The position numbers were made by a program, and so were the translations under genes. The notes under the pieces are model-generated. The model was not told where the DNA came from and searched no databases. It saw only the letters and a program-made list of their open reading frames with translations. 64,000 nucleotides of DNA. Source: Nitrosomonas communis (GTDB taxonomy: Bacteria > Pseudomonadota > Gammaproteobacteria > Burkholderiales > Nitrosomonadaceae). The stretch is from the NCBI RefSeq assembly GCF_001007935.1, contig NZ_CP011451.1, positions 2,170,001 to 2,234,000 on the forward strand, written 5' to 3'. Shown here one piece after another: positions 1-10,228 of this stretch. Positions within the stretch are counted from its first letter, which is position 1, and the number at the start of each line of letters is the position of its first letter.

Positions 1-1063
1 AGTCGGCAAAGGCTTGCTCGGTCATGGCTACCAGAACCGAACGATCTGGCGCCGAGCCTTGCAGGCAGCCTGCCACCCATTGGTGGAATTGTGCGGAGGA
101 TTCTTCCCAAGACGGCCAGGCAGTAGCCGTTTGTAATGCTCCCTGTTGCAGTTGCGACAAGGTATCGCGATCTGACAACAAACGCTGCAGTATGCTGACG
201 ACTCTATCAGCATTGCCACAAGAAATTACGCATGCATTTACGCCATTGACGATGTACTCGTCGTGACCTGTAACGTCAAACACGATGGCCGTTCCGCCGC
301 AATGAAATATCTCCAAGGGAGGGCCGAACATCCCTTCTACTGTACTCAGCTTGACTAAAATATCGCAGGAACGATAGATCTGGGCAGTCTTTATCATAGG
401 TACTTGCGAAAAGACTCTGTTTACCCCAGGAAGCCAACTAACCGGGGAGCCAGTGAGTACCCAGATATCTCTCGCACCTGCTTCCCGCGCTAGGCGAATA
501 CTTAGCGCGGTGTTTTTGAATGAAACACCGAAATGTCCTTCTACCAGTATGCGAGGCGGCCGAGCCAGGTTACGCGGTGCAATTGCCGGCCCTGATGGCG
601 TATAGATATCCTTCCGAATGCCGTTACGCACGAGTGCAGCCGCCTGACCAAACTTTTCCGCCAGGTATTGCTGAATCCAGGTCGCTTCGGTCACGTACAG
701 AATGGGGAAACGGTAGGTCGTTTCCACCAAAAACCTCAAGGGTACTTCTTCTTCAGGATAAAAATTGGATTCGATCGACTGAACAAAATAAGCATATTGT
801 TTAGCCTGGAAATGACTTAGCTCAAACACTGTCTTCCACCAGGTCGCAATGACTAGATCGAAATGCTCTTTCTTGGCTTCTACAATGGGAATGCAGCGTA
901 AAGCCGGCGCTTCGTCATGCCAGGCAAGCGTTAAGGCGGAAAATGGTTCTTGTACCGCAAGGGTCACCTCGAATCCATGATCACGTAAATAAGCTGCGTG
1001 CTGAACGATCACATAAGTGCCACCACTGATCGCCATCGAACCCACAAGAAAACACAATTTCAT
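1..1063 (-). CDS. GT4-like glycosyltransferase, 3' end beyond window edge
   Basis: An open frame runs from an ATG at 1063 to the window edge, 354 codons without a stop, so the C-terminus is missing. Residues 1-20 start with a hydrophobic strand and a glycine-rich turn (MKLCFLVGSMAISGG), typical of a GT-B N-terminal Rossmann domain. Residues 243-251 (EGMFGPPLE) form the E-x7-E motif of retaining GT4 enzymes, followed by a CGGTAIVFD strand. The likely role is transfer of a nucleotide-activated sugar to a growing surface glycan on the cytoplasmic side of the membrane. It is the most downstream gene seen of the minus-strand set with the methyltransferase fusion, wzt and wzm, which supports a polysaccharide role. 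The ribosome-binding site is weak (AAGAG just before the start). The sugar and linkage cannot be read from sequence. WsaF-like rhamnan transferases are a possible comparison. Confidence 0.82.
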   Translation of the reverse strand, partial: MKLCFLVGSMAISGGTYVIVQHAAYLRDHGFEVTLAVQEPFSALTLAWHDEAPALRCIPIVEAKKEHFDLVIATWWKTVFELSHFQAKQYAYFVQSIESNFYPEEEVPLRFLVETTYRFPILYVTEATWIQQYLAEKFGQAAALVRNGIRKDIYTPSGPAIAPRNLARPPRILVEGHFGVSFKNTALSIRLAREAGARDIWVLTGSPVSWLPGVNRVFSQVPMIKTAQIYRSCDILVKLSTVEGMFGPPLEIFHCGGTAIVFDVTGHDEYIVNGVNACVISCGNADRVVSILQRLLSDRDTLSQLQQGALQTATAWPSWEESSAQFHQWVAGCLQGSAPDRSVLVAMTEQAFAD

Positions 1064-1219
1064 CTCTTATCTCTTGTTAAATTGTAAAAATTACCTTCAC
1101 TATATTTAACAACAGACCAATGTTTTGTCAGAGAATTCGAAAAGAGATTGATCAAATTTTAGCAATCACTCCTTCATCGCACCCCCTATTAAAAATTACT
1201 ACGCCAATTAAAGGCCGCC

Positions 1220-3541
1220 TCAGCGTCTTTGCCAACGTCGGAACCAGCTATATAGCCTGTCCAACCCTGGCAGCGCCCGTATTTTGATAGTAAGCCATGG
1301 CCAAGACCCCAGTTCTGATGGTCGACGACGACGTAACAAATGCCAGGTAAACATCATCTGGCTTAATCGAGACACGCGACTGTTGGCGTTACCGAACCGG
1401 GATTCTTCAAAAACCCCGAAGTTTTCCACATGGTAAACAGAAAATGTCCAATCGATCTCCTCTTGAGATGGATGGAAAACCATGCGCGCATGCCGTTTCA
1501 GCGTGAATTTAAGCAAATCGTTAGCGGCTAGCGGTATATTTGCCAAGGCCGCAGCAAGCTGTCCAAAGTAATCAAAAATAGGTTGAGAAACTGGCCATAC
1601 CTTTTCCTCAATCATTTTTTTTTCTTTAAATTCATCTTGCACAATTTGTACATTCCCATTGGCGTCTAATCCATACCGTTGGGCTGAGCCGTGGTCAGCA
1701 TGAAGAATGATCTCAAAAAGTGAGCGGTTTTCGTTAAAGATAGCAAAGCCTGGCGTTAATTGATTAATATTGGAAAAAAGTAAGCCGGTTTTGGCATTGC
1801 GGACAGTGAGACCGCCGCTTGCCACCAGCCCTAAATAATAACCCTCAATTCTGGCTTTCTCGCCATGCAAATGGCTGAGCCAATTAAAGAGATTGTCCTG
1901 AATCGATCCTTTCCAGCCGACATCAACCACATGCAGCAATTCGGGTATTGAGCCGCCTGCCAGGCTGGCAAGATAGCGTTCGAACGCAGTACTTCTGGCG
2001 ACACGTTCTTCTTCATACAGTTGCTGGAATACCTTTAACTTGAGAAGGTTTTGAAAGAGCGGGTCATTTGGCAAATCTTCTTTGACCGTTTCAAAAGCGC
2101 GGACATCTACCCCGAGTGCTTGCGCCAGGGAAAGGGTATGCTCTTCGAGTGCCAGGCTTTTTAAAAAATCAATGAGCGCGATACGACGATATTGCCTGAA
2201 AAGAACATGAAATCTTTCTTGCGATAATGGCCCGAGCGAAATCAGGAAAGTAGAGCGCCTCGACACCTGAAGATAATGAGTGCGGATAGTGACTGGACTG
2301 TCTCTATACGATAGATAGAGATCAAACATTTCTTTAAGAGGTTGTCCTTCGCGGGAGAAGAAAAATAAATCTTGTGCGCCCGCTTTGAGCGCTGCTTGAT
2401 AAAGCCTGGCTATAAAAAGGTAAAGACTGAAAGCCATGTCGAGGAATGGCGTGGAGGGATACTGTTTATTTTGTAGCATCTTTAAAAAAACTTCAGAGCC
2501 TATTTTTTCAGAAACCGCATTGAGCACACTTTTAAGCCCCCTGATGCCTCGTATCTGCAGGGCCACAGTTTCATCACGCTGGCGAATCTGCTCTTCCATC
2601 GACTGCATCACAGCCCAGCGTGCTTCGAGCATCTGCGCTTGGGCCACCATCGCCTGGTCACGTTGGTGAATCTGCTCCTCCATCGATTGCATCACAGCCC
2701 AGCGTTCCTCGAGTAACTTTGCTTGGGCTGCCATCGCTTCGTCACGTTGGCGTATCATATTTTCCGCGCGCTGAAAGGATAGCCTGACGGGTTCTACTTC
2801 TTCCTGGTCGAGAACAATCTTAGGTACGCTCTGGAGGAATTTCTGCATAAGACCCAGCTTGTTCAAGGCCGATCCAACCCGAGCCTTGCCACCGGCAATA
2901 AAGAACAGCGACCCTGCTACCTTGTTCAGATGGTTGTCACGTAAGATGATCTGCCCTGCAGAAGAGTCAGATGTCTTCTGATCGAGAGGACGAAAAAGAG
3001 TGCCCATAGCAAATTCAGCGGAAAACATGCGAGCCGAATTAAAATATCGGCCGAGTAAATCCTCGAGATCTTTGTGAGTAAAACGATGCAGATGAAAGGG
3101 ATTAGGTCCGTATACCTGCTCGCACAGCTCCTCATAATCAGCACTCGGAACGCTTCCAATCAGTAGACCATCGGCTTTGAGGATGTGGCTAACATTCCGA
3201 ATGCACCTCTCAGGATCGTGAGTGTGCTCAAGCGTTTCAAGCGTAACAAAAGTATCGACGCTGGCTGCTTCACATGAATTATCCTCAAGCGTACCTACAG
3301 TAAAGGTGAAACCTGGCCTGGCATAATTTTCTGTTGCATACCGGATGGCTTCCTCTGAAGGATCCATGCCAAGATAGGAAGTAACCGCTTTCTCTTGGTT
3401 TAACAGGGTACTGCCATAGCCAATGCCACAAGCACAATCAACCACCCTACCTTCAGCCAGCATAGAAGCAAGCGTATATCGATGGAAATGCTCGTCCCTT
3501 AACGATGAGCGTTCAAACAAATCTATTGTGGCACGTTCCAT
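1220..3541 (-). CDS. SAM methyltransferase / coiled coil / COG5610-like HAD fusion protein
   Basis: 773 residues in three parts. Residues 30-180 are a class I SAM-dependent methyltransferase: motif I VVDCACGIGYGS (33-44), acidic strand end GMDPS (58-62), and the LETLEH strand near 101. Residues 255-330 are a predicted coiled coil containing a 28-residue (four-heptad) direct repeat: RDEAMAAQAK... at 266-293, RDQAMVAQAQ... at 294-321, then a third partial copy. Residues 365-700 resemble the HAD-like domain of COG5610 found in polysaccharide enzymes, with FFFSREGQPLK (393-403), HYLQVSRRS (422-430) and VVDVGWKGSIQDN (538-550). It lies immediately upstream of the partial glycosyltransferase and 24 bp downstream of the wzt stop, all on one strand. 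Methyltransferase plus coiled coil next to Wzm/Wzt recalls WbdD, the O9a chain terminator and ruler. That parallel is inference: no kinase domain is visible and the HAD-like assignment is from motif memory. Confidence 0.8.
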   Translation of the reverse strand: MERATIDLFERSSLRDEHFHRYTLASMLAEGRVVDCACGIGYGSTLLNQEKAVTSYLGMDPSEEAIRYATENYARPGFTFTVGTLEDNSCEAASVDTFVTLETLEHTHDPERCIRNVSHILKADGLLIGSVPSADYEELCEQVYGPNPFHLHRFTHKDLEDLLGRYFNSARMFSAEFAMGTLFRPLDQKTSDSSAGQIILRDNHLNKVAGSLFFIAGGKARVGSALNKLGLMQKFLQSVPKIVLDQEEVEPVRLSFQRAENMIRQRDEAMAAQAKLLEERWAVMQSMEEQIHQRDQAMVAQAQMLEARWAVMQSMEEQIRQRDETVALQIRGIRGLKSVLNAVSEKIGSEVFLKMLQNKQYPSTPFLDMAFSLYLFIARLYQAALKAGAQDLFFFSREGQPLKEMFDLYLSYRDSPVTIRTHYLQVSRRSTFLISLGPLSQERFHVLFRQYRRIALIDFLKSLALEEHTLSLAQALGVDVRAFETVKEDLPNDPLFQNLLKLKVFQQLYEEERVARSTAFERYLASLAGGSIPELLHVVDVGWKGSIQDNLFNWLSHLHGEKARIEGYYLGLVASGGLTVRNAKTGLLFSNINQLTPGFAIFNENRSLFEIILHADHGSAQRYGLDANGNVQIVQDEFKEKKMIEEKVWPVSQPIFDYFGQLAAALANIPLAANDLLKFTLKRHARMVFHPSQEEIDWTFSVYHVENFGVFEESRFGNANSRVSRLSQMMFTWHLLRRRRPSELGSWPWLTIKIRALPGLDRLYSWFRRWQRR

Positions 3542-3565
3542 TCGGTTAATTTTTAGTTTGTTGCC

Positions 3566-4903
3566 CTACAATATTGACTGCTCTGGGAAGGGGCGTTCCG
3601 AAGTCTCGGTGATCGCGCTCACAGCTGGTTGTGTTCTCGACCCATTAGCAGGGCTAATTATCTCTCGGCTCCAAGTGTGCGGGATGTCGACAATGCCCAC
3701 GGCTCTAAAGTCGTCATTCACCGAAAAATGGCAGACGGGGACAGCTTCAGCCAGGATGCTCATACCCCGACCATCGTTTACCGCTACCCGCCACTTATAT
3801 TTGCCCGAAACAAGCGGTAACGAAGGAAAATATATGCTGACACGAGCCTCACTTTCAGGTGAAAACTCGGCTAGGCCTTGCATTCCGGTGGTCATGCCAA
3901 AAACATAAGTGTCGTCTTCACGATACAAATTTACCACGAACGAAATGGTGTCGGAATAGGTACCGTGTATTTCGTAATCGAACTCGATACAAACGGGGTC
4001 ACAGCTGTTAATCTCGGTGGCATGCCGAACATTACCAGTAATCAAAGTAGGATTTTTGATCACGACAGCGAAACCAGCGTTTCCGCCAATATTCGAACGA
4101 GAGGAAGTGAAATCTGATGATTCGGCCTTGGCTTTTGAACCCGCAGCGGAGCAATAGGCAATATATTCATCCATGACTTTTTCGGAAGACTCAAACATAC
4201 ACTGCCTTCCTTCCTGCAACAACAGAGCTCTTCGACAAATTGATCGAATCTGATAGGCATCATGGGAAACCAGCAGAATGGAAACGCCATCATCCATCAT
4301 TTGATAAAGTTTCTTGATGCACTTCTGTTGGAAGGGCACATCACCCACCGCTAATATTTCGTCTACAATCAACACATCCGGTTCGGCGTGAATCGCTGCA
4401 GAAAACGCCAGACGCGCATACATTCCGCTTGAGTAGATCTTGACCGGTTGATCTATAAATTCACCGATATCAGCAAAAGCAGCAATATCTTCGTATTTCT
4501 TATCAATCTGATCTGAACCAAATCCCTGCAGGGCAACGCTCAAATAGACATTATCTTTTCCACTGAATTCCGGATTAAATCCAGAGCCGAGTTCTAGAAG
4601 GGCACTTATTCGCCCAAAAGTTTCCACTGTCCCTGTGGTTGGTGTTAATGTTCCTGCAATAATCTGCAATAAGGTAGATTTCCCCGAACCATTCCGGCCC
4701 AGGATGCCCATGCTCTCGCCTTTTTTGATTTCGAATGAGACATCTCTCAGTGCCCAGAACTCCTTGAAGTACTGTTGTCCTGCTTCACCAACAAAGCGGT
4801 GAAGTCGAGGAAAGATAAACTGTTTCAACCGATCACGCGGGGTTGTATAGATGTGATAGCACTTGCTTAGGTTCTCAACCTTGATGGCAATCTCAGAGGA
4901 CAT
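3566..4903 (-). CDS. wzt: Polysaccharide ABC transporter ATPase with C-terminal glycan-binding domain (Wzt type)
   Basis: I start the protein at the ATG at 4903 (MSSEIAIKVENLSK), because the upstream in-frame extension to 4990 lies inside the permease gene and is not ATPase-like. The result is 445 residues. The ATPase part has Walker A GRNGSGKST (69-77), the signature YSSGMYARLAF (157-167) and Walker B VLIVDE (177-182), in the form typical of polysaccharide/teichoic-acid exporters. Residues about 270-420 form a beta-rich extra domain, like the Wzt C-terminal domain that recognises the modified non-reducing end of the O-antigen. The start overlaps the end of the permease gene by 11 bp, indicating translational coupling. 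The protein would power export of an undecaprenyl-linked glycan from the cytoplasm. The extended Wzt form fits a system in which a terminal modification, possibly by the neighbouring methyltransferase, licenses export. Confidence 0.9.
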   Translation of the reverse strand: MSSEIAIKVENLSKCYHIYTTPRDRLKQFIFPRLHRFVGEAGQQYFKEFWALRDVSFEIKKGESMGILGRNGSGKSTLLQIIAGTLTPTTGTVETFGRISALLELGSGFNPEFSGKDNVYLSVALQGFGSDQIDKKYEDIAAFADIGEFIDQPVKIYSSGMYARLAFSAAIHAEPDVLIVDEILAVGDVPFQQKCIKKLYQMMDDGVSILLVSHDAYQIRSICRRALLLQEGRQCMFESSEKVMDEYIAYCSAAGSKAKAESSDFTSSRSNIGGNAGFAVVIKNPTLITGNVRHATEINSCDPVCIEFDYEIHGTYSDTISFVVNLYREDDTYVFGMTTGMQGLAEFSPESEARVSIYFPSLPLVSGKYKWRVAVNDGRGMSILAEAVPVCHFSVNDDFRAVGIVDIPHTWSREIISPANGSRTQPAVSAITETSERPFPEQSIL

Positions 4904-5720
4904 CTGCGAATCCTTTGCGTGTTTTCTGGAACCAGGCAAATCCAAACCAAGCAATGATTGCAGCAAGTAACATGTACATTGCCCAAGCACCCCAATCTAA
5001 TCCTTTACCCCAAATCATCACGTCCCGGGCTTGTTCAACGGTGAATGTTAACGGGCTGATTTGCATAAATAAATGGTATTCTTCAGGCAAAGCAGCGATG
5101 GGGTAAAAAATGGGCGATAAAAACATGAGCGCAGTCATCATTACCCCAATAATTTGACTGACATCACGCAGATAGACGCCTAGTGAAGCCAGGAACCAAC
5201 TCAATCCCAGAGTCATTAAAAAGAAAGGGATCAACAGGACAGGTAGCAGTACAATAGTTGCTTGGGGAATCCCGAAAAAAATCAAGTAAAACGCCAACCA
5301 GACAAATAAGCTGATCAACAGGTGAAAAGCAGCAGAACCCATGGCTACAAAAGGGAGTATTTCGAGTGGAAAGACGACTTTTTTAACATAGTTAACATTC
5401 CCCAGAATCAGATTGGGTGCTCGATTTAAGCACTCTGCAAATAAATTAAAAAGCATAAGCCCCGCAAATAGCACCAAGGCAAATTCTGTTTTGGATTCAG
5501 TACCACCCACCCAGCGGGCCTTGAAAACCACACTGAAAACAAATGTATAAACAGTCAGCATGAGGACGGGATTGAAGAATGACCATAATAACCCCATGAT
5601 AGATCCGCGATAACGACCAATTACTTCACGTTTAATCAGATTATAAATCAGGCCCCGGTTGGTCTTAAGCGTGTTAAGTAATACAAAGGGAGAAATCGAT
5701 CGGGCTGCGTGCGGATTCAA
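4893..5720 (-). CDS. wzm: Polysaccharide ABC transporter permease (ABC-2 type, Wzm)
   Basis: 275 residues with about six hydrophobic segments: around residues 41-63, 78-95, 117-150, 152-180, 188-205 and 240-262. The N-terminus has the amphipathic lead and the IKREVIGRYRGSIMGLLWSFFNP stretch shared by ABC-2 permeases of capsule and O-antigen export (quoted here only for its first residues IKREVIGRYRGS). It pairs with the overlapping Wzt ATPase to move a lipid-linked glycan across the inner membrane. It is the first gene of the minus-strand cluster in this window, with 184 bp of non-coding DNA between it and the next gene upstream (the RlmI-type gene, also minus strand). The promoter of the export operon therefore probably lies in 5721-5904, although no convincing -35/-10 pair stood out. 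Length and topology are normal for the family. Confidence 0.9.
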   Translation of the reverse strand: MNPHAARSISPFVLLNTLKTNRGLIYNLIKREVIGRYRGSIMGLLWSFFNPVLMLTVYTFVFSVVFKARWVGGTESKTEFALVLFAGLMLFNLFAECLNRAPNLILGNVNYVKKVVFPLEILPFVAMGSAAFHLLISLFVWLAFYLIFFGIPQATIVLLPVLLIPFFLMTLGLSWFLASLGVYLRDVSQIIGVMMTALMFLSPIFYPIAALPEEYHLFMQISPLTFTVEQARDVMIWGKGLDWGAWAMYMLLAAIIAWFGFAWFQKTRKGFADVL

Positions 5721-5904
5721 TTTTCAAACTCCAGCTTATGAATAGATTGGGTGAGCTTGCAAGGCAACAAGAAGCTTCCGGAAGGTAATTTGATTAAATG
5801 GTTTGATGGCATAGAAGACTGGAATAAATATCTTAATATGTTACCTAATCCTGACAATAATTGCAGGCACGCTCATGTGTCAGTAATGGCAGTCATGGTC
5901 AGCT

Positions 5905-7092
5905 TTAATCGGATACTTTCAAGAGAAGCCCCTTGAGGTAGGCGCCTTCTGGAAAACTAAGCAAGATGGGATGATCTGGCGCTGCCATCTGCTGTGCAAT
6001 AATATGTGCGCTGATCCCTGCGTCCAAAGCAGCGCCAGCGATGATTTTCTGAAACAGATCACTACTGATTCCACTGGAGCAGGAATAAGTGGCTACTATG
6101 CCGCCAGGTCTGAGTAATTTAAAAGCGAGTAGATTGATATCCTTGTATCCACGCGCTGCTTTCGCCGCAAACGAAGCCGTCGGCGCAAATTTAGGGGGAT
6201 CAAGAATGATCAGATCAAACTTTCGATTCTGATCACGCAATTTACGCAGCATTTGAAATACATCGGCACATTGCCATTCCTGGAAATCCGTTGCCAGTCC
6301 GTTCAGAGCAAAATTGCGCTGTGCGAGTTTCAATGCCTCTTCTGATGAATCTACTGACAGGACTGACTTGGCGCCTGCTCGTTTGGCGTAGACAGAAAAT
6401 CCACCGCTGTAGCAGAAACAGTTGAGTATATCTTTATCTTTTGCCAAGATGCCGATTTTGGCGCGATTATCGCGCTGATCCAGATAGAACCCTGTTTTCT
6501 GTCCAGTCATGACATCCACAGCAAAATACAGACCATTTTCTTCAATAATCAGATCATGGGGCAATTCACCCCACAGCACACCAGTATGTTTGGTCAAGCC
6601 TTCTAATTCGCGTACATCGGTATCGGAGCGTTCGTAAATACAGTCGGGATTACATAAACCTTTTAATATATCCAGGATCACTTCCCGCCAGCGTTCTGCC
6701 CCGACACTGCCAATCTGCATAACCAGTATGCGACCGTATTGATCGATTACTAAGCCAGGCAAGCCGTCGGATTCACCGTGCACCAGACGGCAACCTGTAC
6801 TAAACTGAGACAAACCCAGCTCTTTGCGAAACTCTAATGCGTGCGTCAATTTCCGGTAAAAGAAGGCTTCATCAATACGCTCATCTTGCTGCCACGACCA
6901 AACGCGAGCAGCAATCGGTGCTTTCGAATGGAAGGCTGCATGGGCAAGGAAAATCTTCTGGTTCGTGTATATTGAGACAGTGTCGCCATCGCTCGGATGA
7001 CCTTCTACCCGGCTGATTGCACCCGAATAGACCCATGGGTGCCGGCGCAACAGGGATTTTTCTTTCCCTGCCTTGAGGATGATTTTCTTCAT
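5905..7092 (-). CDS. rlmI: 23S rRNA m5C methyltransferase, RlmI family
   Basis: 395 residues, the normal length for the RlmI/YccW group (class I SAM-dependent rRNA methyltransferases). The N-terminal ~80 residues form a PUA-type RNA-binding domain (RRHPWVYSGAISRVEG). The catalytic domain carries SAM motif I as NCFCYSGGFSVYAKRAG (about 224-240), the acidic residue after VLSVDSS, motif IV LDPPKFAP, and a second conserved cysteine in TYSCSSGI, matching the m5C mechanism. In E. coli, RlmI methylates C1962 of 23S rRNA. The same target here is inferred from family membership. It lies 40 bp downstream of nadE on the same strand and may be co-transcribed with it. Confidence 0.87.
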   Translation of the reverse strand: MKKIILKAGKEKSLLRRHPWVYSGAISRVEGHPSDGDTVSIYTNQKIFLAHAAFHSKAPIAARVWSWQQDERIDEAFFYRKLTHALEFRKELGLSQFSTGCRLVHGESDGLPGLVIDQYGRILVMQIGSVGAERWREVILDILKGLCNPDCIYERSDTDVRELEGLTKHTGVLWGELPHDLIIEENGLYFAVDVMTGQKTGFYLDQRDNRAKIGILAKDKDILNCFCYSGGFSVYAKRAGAKSVLSVDSSEEALKLAQRNFALNGLATDFQEWQCADVFQMLRKLRDQNRKFDLIILDPPKFAPTASFAAKAARGYKDINLLAFKLLRPGGIVATYSCSSGISSDLFQKIIAGAALDAGISAHIIAQQMAAPDHPILLSFPEGAYLKGLLLKVSD

Positions 7093-7132
7093 AACGCTTT
7101 CGGTAGTGAGCTCTCAGCAATCAAATGGTTGC

Positions 7133-9220
7133 TTACTTGAATAAATTGTTTTCTGGCGCAGCGTCGGGAATTTGTGCAATGTTATCCAGCCATAGGGTTG
7201 CTTCACTATCGCTGGGTGCTCGATAATCTCCACGCGGTGAAAGTGACCCACCTGAACCCACCTTGGGGGCATTAGGGATGCAACTGCGTTTGAATTGGCT
7301 GATCTGGAAAAAGCGGTAGGCGAAAACATGTAACCATTGTTTGATTTCACCAATGTTATATTGGTTGCGCCTGTATTCGGGTATACCAGGCCAGCGGCCT
7401 TGTGTACGGTCACGCCAGCTACAATAGGCGAGAAAAGCAATTTTGCTCGGCAGGTAACCAAAGCGGGTGGTGTAATATAAGTTGAAATCCTGTAGTTCAT
7501 AAGGACCAATGATGGCTTCCGTGCGTTGAGCAGGCTGATTACTCTCTGTTTTTCCTGGAACGAGTTCAGGGCTGATTTCTGTGTCCAGTATGGCACGCAG
7601 GACGAGGCTGACTTTATGACCAAGTTGATCAGTTTCAGCAATCCAGCGAATCAGAAATTGAATCAGCGTTTTGGGGACGCTCGCGTTAATGGCATAGTGT
7701 GACATGTGGTCACCGACGCCATAAGTACACCAACCCAAAGCCAATTCACTCAGATCTCCCGTGCCAAGCACTAAGCCATGGTGATAATTTGCCAGACGAA
7801 AAAGGTGATTGGTACGTTCACCCGCCTGTACATTCTCAAAGGTGACATCATAGACCGGTTCACCATGAATGAAGGGATGGTCGAGATCCCGCAGCATTTG
7901 CTCACAACTTGGCCGGATATCGATTTGATGCGCAGTGCAGCCAAGCACCTGCATGAGGGCTGTGGCATTGGCCAAGGTATGCTCGCTGGTAGCAAAGCCG
8001 GGCATGGTATAGGCCAGAATATTGGTGCGTGGAAAGTGCATTACATCCATCGCGCGCGCTGCCACGATAAGCGCATGCGTGGAATCCAGCCCTCCTGAGA
8101 CGCCAATCACGATCTTCTGGATACCTGTGTGTTTCAGCCGTTTGACTAAACCCTGCACCTGGATATGGTAAGCTTCAAAACAACGGCTATCGCGTGTAGC
8201 AGGATCGGCAGGAACATAAGGAAAGCGATCATACTGGCGCTGGCAAAGTAGCCGGGCGGTAGTGGGTAGGGTGATCACAAAGGGAATTTCCCGGAATTGT
8301 CGAATTTCTTCTCGATAATACTGCACGCTCTGACCAAAGCTGTTTTGCCGCATGCGCTCCTGAACCAGGTGATCCAGATCCACGTCTGCAAAAATTAATT
8401 GTGAGCCGTCATGAAACCGGCTGGATTCAGCCAGAAGAGCCCCATTTTCATAAACCATGGCATGACCGTCCCAAGCGAGATCGGTCGTCGATTCGCCGGT
8501 ACCGGCTGCGGTATAAAGGTAGGCTGCAAGGCAGTGCGCTGACTGATTGGCTACCAGGCTATGGCGATATTCCTGTTTGCCAATCGTGACATTCGAGGCC
8601 GAAAGATTGAGCAGCAGGGTGGCACCGGCCAACGCGGCATGAGATGAAGGGGGGACTGGCACCCACAGATCCTCGCAGATTTCGGTAAAGAAACGGAAAT
8701 GAGGTTGATTTTTGGCCAGAAACACCAGCTTCTCGCCAAAGGGGATAGCGCTTTGGCCACATAGCGTAATGATGTCGCAGCCAGCGGCGGTGGCAGGCGC
8801 AAATTGCCGCAGTTCATAGAATTCCCGATAATTGGGAAGGAAAGTCTTGGGAACGACACCCAGAATGCGGCCGCGATACACAATCGCGGCACAGTTGAAA
8901 AGCAGATGATTCACTTGCACAGGTAAGCCGACTACTGTGATCAGTTCTAGTTGCTCTGAAGCTTCTAGCACCCTGCTGAGTGCCTCCAGCGCGCCTGCCA
9001 GCAAGGTCTGCTGATGGAATAAGTCTTCACATGAGTAAGCAGTCAGCCCTAACTCTGGAAAGAGAGCGAGGATGGCATGTTGCTCAACCGCCTGTGTCAT
9101 AAGCGCAATGGTGGCAGAAGCATTAAATACTGGATCGGCCACGCGCACATCAGGTACACCGACAGCGACACGGACAAAACCGTGCCGATATAAATTAAAA
9201 AATTCCGGATTGATTGGCAT
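7133..9220 (-). CDS. nadE: Glutamine-dependent NAD+ synthetase (long, amidase-fused form)
   Basis: 695 residues, close to the ~680-residue two-domain bacterial form (Mycobacterium type) and longer than ammonia-only NadE. The N-terminal nitrilase-like glutaminase shows the catalytic triad E56 ([10 protein letters not shown]), K125 ([10 protein letters not shown]) and C182 ([10 protein letters not shown]). The C-terminal synthetase has the PP-loop SGGLDST (376-382) that binds ATP. The enzyme converts nicotinate adenine dinucleotide to NAD+ using ammonia released from glutamine and channelled between the domains, in the cytoplasm. nadC, an earlier enzyme of the same pathway, ends 16 bp upstream, so the two probably form one transcription unit. 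All key residues are present and nothing suggests decay. Confidence 0.93.
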   Translation of the reverse strand: MPINPEFFNLYRHGFVRVAVGVPDVRVADPVFNASATIALMTQAVEQHAILALFPELGLTAYSCEDLFHQQTLLAGALEALSRVLEASEQLELITVVGLPVQVNHLLFNCAAIVYRGRILGVVPKTFLPNYREFYELRQFAPATAAGCDIITLCGQSAIPFGEKLVFLAKNQPHFRFFTEICEDLWVPVPPSSHAALAGATLLLNLSASNVTIGKQEYRHSLVANQSAHCLAAYLYTAAGTGESTTDLAWDGHAMVYENGALLAESSRFHDGSQLIFADVDLDHLVQERMRQNSFGQSVQYYREEIRQFREIPFVITLPTTARLLCQRQYDRFPYVPADPATRDSRCFEAYHIQVQGLVKRLKHTGIQKIVIGVSGGLDSTHALIVAARAMDVMHFPRTNILAYTMPGFATSEHTLANATALMQVLGCTAHQIDIRPSCEQMLRDLDHPFIHGEPVYDVTFENVQAGERTNHLFRLANYHHGLVLGTGDLSELALGWCTYGVGDHMSHYAINASVPKTLIQFLIRWIAETDQLGHKVSLVLRAILDTEISPELVPGKTESNQPAQRTEAIIGPYELQDFNLYYTTRFGYLPSKIAFLAYCSWRDRTQGRWPGIPEYRRNQYNIGEIKQWLHVFAYRFFQISQFKRSCIPNAPKVGSGGSLSPRGDYRAPSDSEATLWLDNIAQIPDAAPENNLFK

Positions 9221-9236
9221 AATTATTTGGAATAAA

Positions 9237-10106
9237 CTAGGCAGTCGGTAGAAAACGCATCGATAAATCCAATGCCTTGATATCTTTAGTCAGACTGCCG
9301 ATAGAAATTCTGTCTACTCCTGTTTCCGCTACTGTACGCACATTCATCAGCGTGATATTGCCCGAGGCTTCCAGAATAGCGCGTTTACCTGTGAGTTGTT
9401 GATTCAATGCAACCGCATGGCGCAATCTTTCAGGATCAAAATTATCCAGCAGGATCATAGGAGCGCCTGCATGGAGTGCTTGTTGCAACTCATCCAGCGT
9501 TTCCACCTCAATTTGGATAAGTACGTTACGGGGTGTAATTTCCTTGGCTTTGCGTAAAGACAGCTCAATTCCTCCGGTAGCCAGAATGTGATTTTCCTTG
9601 ATGAGAATCCCATCGTACAATCCGAAACGATGATTAATACCACCGCCGCATTTCACTGCATATTTTTGGGCAAGTCTTAATCCGGGCAAAGTTTTGCGTG
9701 TATCGACAATCACTGCATCTGTGCCTGAAATGGCATCGACATAGCGCCGCGTCTGGGTGGCCACCGCAGAAAGCATTTGCAGGAAATTCAATGCGGTGCG
9801 TTCTGCCGTTAACAGAGCTCTGGCATTTCCTGTGATTTCACATAGTTTTTGATCTGCCTGAACCCTCTCGCCTTCCTGCGCCAACCAGCTAATTCTGATC
9901 GTGGGAGACAGCTGCCGGAAACATTCTTCAAACCAGGCAACCCCGCACAATACTGCCTGCTCCCTACTGATCACGCTTGCAGCCAGAGTTTTATCGGTAG
10001 GGACCAGTAATGCCGTCAGATCACCTGCGCCAATATCTTCTGCTAGTGCCAAACTCACCTGCTTCTTGATTTCTTCATGCCCGATCATGGAATACTCAAT
10101 CTTCAC
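9237..10106 (-). CDS. nadC: Nicotinate-nucleotide pyrophosphorylase (quinolinate phosphoribosyltransferase)
   Basis: 289 residues, normal for NadC. The quinolinate- and PRPP-binding residues sit in the conserved stretch [17 protein letters not shown] followed by [20 protein letters not shown] (read as two short motifs). IEVETLDE and LLDNFDPE provide the acidic active-site residues, and [17 protein letters not shown] close the barrel. It makes nicotinate mononucleotide from quinolinate and PRPP, feeding the nadE product immediately downstream. The start is uncertain: the ATG at 10106 gives an N-terminal MKIEYS extension, and the ATG at 10088 ([11 protein letters not shown]) is equally plausible. 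Neither has a strong Shine-Dalgarno sequence. Confidence 0.93.
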   Translation of the reverse strand: MKIEYSMIGHEEIKKQVSLALAEDIGAGDLTALLVPTDKTLAASVISREQAVLCGVAWFEECFRQLSPTIRISWLAQEGERVQADQKLCEITGNARALLTAERTALNFLQMLSAVATQTRRYVDAISGTDAVIVDTRKTLPGLRLAQKYAVKCGGGINHRFGLYDGILIKENHILATGGIELSLRKAKEITPRNVLIQIEVETLDELQQALHAGAPMILLDNFDPERLRHAVALNQQLTGKRAILEASGNITLMNVRTVAETGVDRISIGSLTKDIKALDLSMRFLPTA

Positions 10107-10228
10107 ATATCACTCTATTCGTCATTATCTTATTGTATAGCAATTGGCTGCCTGTTGATTTGGTCTTGGTTCATCCGCTTCGAATTTTTCATTTATTCAA
10201 CACCTAATCAGATGAAATCTAAAGGTTC

